Origin: Ancylobacter moscoviensis
Lineage (GTDB): Bacteria; Pseudomonadota; Alphaproteobacteria; Rhizobiales; Xanthobacteraceae
NCBI RefSeq assembly: GCF_007559435.1
Contig: NZ_VMBP01000001.1
Span: 248,001 to 312,000, forward strand
DNA: 64,000 nt
Direction: 5' to 3'
The first letter of the stretch is position 1. Each line of letters begins with the position of its first letter. Shown in pieces: positions 62,048 to 64,000 of this stretch. The notes under the pieces were generated by a model. It was given only the letters and a program-made list of their open reading frames with translations. It did not search any database and had not been told where the DNA came from. Made by a program: the position numbers and the translations under genes.

Positions 62048-62812
62048 ATGGCCACCCTCGCTCAGTCCCCGAATCCCGACATCGCCCTCAGGATCGAGGG
62101 GATGAACAAGTATTTCGGCAATTTCCACGCCCTGCGGAACATCGACCTGACGGTGACGCGCGGCGAGAAGATCGTCGTCTGCGGCCCCTCCGGCTCCGGC
62201 AAGTCGACGATGATCCGCTGCATCAACCGGCTCGAGGAGCACAATAGCGGCCGGATCGTCGTGCTCGGCACCGAGCTGAACGACGATGTCGGCAACATCG
62301 ACGAGATCCGCCGCGAGGTCGGCATGGTGTTCCAGCATTTCAACCTGTTCCCGCACATGAGCGTGCTGGAGAACTGCGTGCTGGCGCCGATGCTGGTGCG
62401 CAAGCTGCCGCGCCAACAGGCGGAGGAGATGGCGCTGCGCTTCCTGGAGAAGGTGCGCATTCCCGAGCAGGCGTCGAAATATCCCGGCCAGCTCTCGGGC
62501 GGGCAGCAGCAGCGCGTCGCCATCGCGCGGGCGCTGTGCATGCAGCCGCAGATCATGCTGTTCGACGAGCCGACCTCCGCGCTCGACCCGGAGATGATCT
62601 CCGAGGTGCTCGACGTGATGGTGACGCTCGCCGCCGACGGCATGACGATGATCTGCGTGACCCACGAAATGGGCTTTGCCCGGCGCGTCGCGGACCGGGT
62701 GATCTTCATGGACCGCGGCGAGATCATCGAGGAAGCGCCGCCGGAGACGTTCTTCACCGCCTCGCGGAACGAGCGCACGCGGCAGTTCCTCTCGCAGATA
62801 CTGAACCACTGA
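62048..62812 (+). CDS. General amino-acid ABC transporter ATP-binding protein (AapP-like)
   Basis: 254 residues. Walker [17 protein letters not shown]-loop [15 protein letters not shown], signature [17 protein letters not shown], Walker [16 protein letters not shown], switch [22 protein letters not shown] ahead of ATG 62039 is too close, so ATG 62048 is used. It completes the importer; all four genes are in the standard order J, Q, M, P. Confidence 0.93.
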   Translation: MATLAQSPNPDIALRIEGMNKYFGNFHALRNIDLTVTRGEKIVVCGPSGSGKSTMIRCINRLEEHNSGRIVVLGTELNDDVGNIDEIRREVGMVFQHFNLFPHMSVLENCVLAPMLVRKLPRQQAEEMALRFLEKVRIPEQASKYPGQLSGGQQQRVAIARALCMQPQIMLFDEPTSALDPEMISEVLDVMVTLAADGMTMICVTHEMGFARRVADRVIFMDRGEIIEEAPPETFFTASRNERTRQFLSQILNH

Positions 62813-62882
62813 GCCGCGCGTCGCCTCGTTCCGGCGCCTCCTGCCGGACGCCGGCGCGGCTCCACCTGCTCACGGGTTCCCC

Positions 62883-64000
62883 ATGACCGACCCTGTCGCG
62901 GCGCTCTCCGGCCTTCTCGGAGGGAAAGGCTGGCTTTCGGGAGACGACACCGCGCCCTACCGGCGCGACTGGCTCGACCGGTACGGCGTCGAGCCGCTCG
63001 GCGTGGCGCGGCCGGCGACGACGGCCGAGGTGGCCGGGATCGTGCGCATCTGCCGGGAGGCGGGAATCGCGCTGGTGCCGCAGGGCGGCAATACCGGCCT
63101 GTGCGCCGCCGCCGTCGCGGCCCGGCCGGACGCCGTGATCCTGTCGCTCGCCCGCATGAACGCCATCGGCGCTCCCGACCGGGACAGCGGAACCGTTCTC
63201 GTCGAGGCCGGCGTCGTGCTGGCGGCGCTGCACGAGGCGCTCGAACCGCACGGCCTCATCTTTCCCCTGCATCTCGGCGCGGAAGGCAGCGCCCGGATCG
63301 GCGGCCTCGTCGGCACCAATGCCGGCGGTAGCCATGCCAGTCGCTACGGGATGATGAGCGACCTCGCGCTCGGCCTCGAGGTGGTCCTGCCGGACGGCGC
63401 CGTCTGGGACGGCCTGCGCGCCGTGCAGAAGGACAATGCGGGCTACCCGCTGCGCAAGCTGTTCTGCGGCTCCGAGGGCACGCTCGGCGTGGTGACGCGC
63501 GCCGTGCTGCGGCTGTTTCCGGCCCCGAAGCAGCGGGCGACCGCCCTGCTGGCCTTTCCGGACCTCGCCTCGATGGTCGCCTTCGGCACCTTCCTGCGGG
63601 AGGAAGCGGGCGAATTCCTTTCGGGGCTGGAGTTCTTCTCCGGGCTCGGCATGTCGCTCGTCACGAAGCACCTGCCGGAGATCGTGCTGCCGTTCGAGAC
63701 GCGCGGCGCGGCCTATCTTCTGGTGGAGCTCGCCTCAAGCTCGCGGCATGTGCCGCTCGACGACATCCTCGCCTTCACGCTCGAGAAGGGCATGGAGGAC
63801 GGGCTGGTCGGCGACGGCGCCCTCGCCATGTCGGAAACCCAGCGCGCGCATTTCTGGCGGCTGCGCGAGGAGCAGCCGGAAGGCCAGCGGCTGGAGGGCG
63901 CCCAGCTCAAGCACGACATCGCGGTGCCGCCCGGCGCCATCGCCCGCTTCGTCGAGGCGGGGGCGGCGCTGTGCGAGGGGATCGTGCCGGGCGTGCGCAT
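62883..64000 (+). CDS. FAD-binding oxidase, GlcD/D-2-hydroxyglutarate dehydrogenase-like, cut by the window edge
   Basis: At least 372 codons, still open at position 64000. FAD domain: EVAGIVRICREAGIALVPQGGNTGL (with PQGGNTG as the pyrophosphate loop), VLVEAGVVLAAL, IGGLVGTNAGGSHASRYGMM and NAGYPLRKLFCGSEGTLGVVTRAVLRLF. Then the cap domain with LEFFSGLGMSLVTK and the conserved RLREEQPEG block. Members oxidise D-lactate, glycolate or D-2-hydroxyglutarate and often use ETF, which is encoded 13 kb back. Start ATG 62883 is 70 bases after the AapP-like stop. The C-terminal part is missing. Confidence 0.9.
   Translation, partial: MTDPVAALSGLLGGKGWLSGDDTAPYRRDWLDRYGVEPLGVARPATTAEVAGIVRICREAGIALVPQGGNTGLCAAAVAARPDAVILSLARMNAIGAPDRDSGTVLVEAGVVLAALHEALEPHGLIFPLHLGAEGSARIGGLVGTNAGGSHASRYGMMSDLALGLEVVLPDGAVWDGLRAVQKDNAGYPLRKLFCGSEGTLGVVTRAVLRLFPAPKQRATALLAFPDLASMVAFGTFLREEAGEFLSGLEFFSGLGMSLVTKHLPEIVLPFETRGAAYLLVELASSSRHVPLDDILAFTLEKGMEDGLVGDGALAMSETQRAHFWRLREEQPEGQRLEGAQLKHDIAVPPGAIARFVEAGAALCEGIVPGVR

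Overview
The window is GC-rich chromosomal DNA of an alphaproteobacterium, most likely of the order Hyphomicrobiales. The case rests on the RpoH-type sigma factor next to CarD, the FdxA ferredoxin, a SUV3-like helicase with a long disordered tail, L28 followed by a YhhQ transporter, the wealth of ABC importers, and a palindromic intergenic repeat at 23292-23354 of a kind common in that order. Xanthobacteraceae (Ancylobacter/Starkeya-like) is my guess for the family, not a demonstrated assignment. I see no insertion sequence, phage gene, CRISPR array or rRNA.

Sulfur region (1-5.8 kb). A leftward operon encodes a serine O-acetyltransferase (EpsC), a family 2A encapsulin shell protein (SrpI type) and a cysteine desulfurase with a long disordered N-terminus, which is the cargo-loading domain of sulfur-storing encapsulins. 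The desulfurase runs off the left edge. Divergent to it is a complete cystine-type ABC importer. Cystine uptake, cysteine synthesis and sulfur release into a protein shell therefore sit back to back around a 260-bp intergenic region that carries related CTATCT boxes.

Housekeeping region (5.8-24.8 kb). It holds tRNA-Arg(CCT), a secreted SNase-like protein, a BepA-like M48 lipoprotein, RpoH, CarD, FdxA, an S4 RNA-binding protein, the SUV3-like helicase, a DUF3108 protein, L28, YhhQ, a phytase-fold esterase-like protein with cytochrome b561, a RutR-like TetR regulator, a DsbA-like protein, a phosphotransferase/ATPase fusion, threonine aldolase and a MocR regulator.

Nit1C region (24.8-33.2 kb). 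A nine-gene run matches the conserved nitrilase gene cluster Nit1C, linked in other bacteria to growth on cyanide and to nitrogen starvation. It starts behind a near-perfect sigma-54 promoter with upstream direct repeats and two long dyads. Its last gene is an LnmK-like hot-dog protein, which I do not know as a normal member of this cluster. tRNA-Gly(GCC) with its own promoter and terminator follows.

Catabolic region A (33.6-48.9 kb). It contains an AcuI/YhdH-like reductase, an amidohydrolase, HyuA/HyuB (hydantoinase/oxoprolinase or ketone carboxylase family), an acyl-CoA synthetase, two paralogous fumarylacetoacetate hydrolase-family proteins, an IclR regulator and a polyamine/opine-type ABC importer. 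It looks like an uptake-and-degradation module for one carbonyl or cyclic amide compound; the substrate is unknown.

Catabolic region B (49-64 kb). It contains EtfA/EtfB, a DAO-type flavoprotein, an HpcH/HpaI aldolase, a shikimate dehydrogenase-like protein, three SDRs, a RidA protein, GntR and LysR regulators, a four-gene Aap-type amino-acid importer and the start of a GlcD-type FAD dehydrogenase. A 7-7-7 palindrome in the divergent promoter at 52.8 kb is the likely GntR operator.
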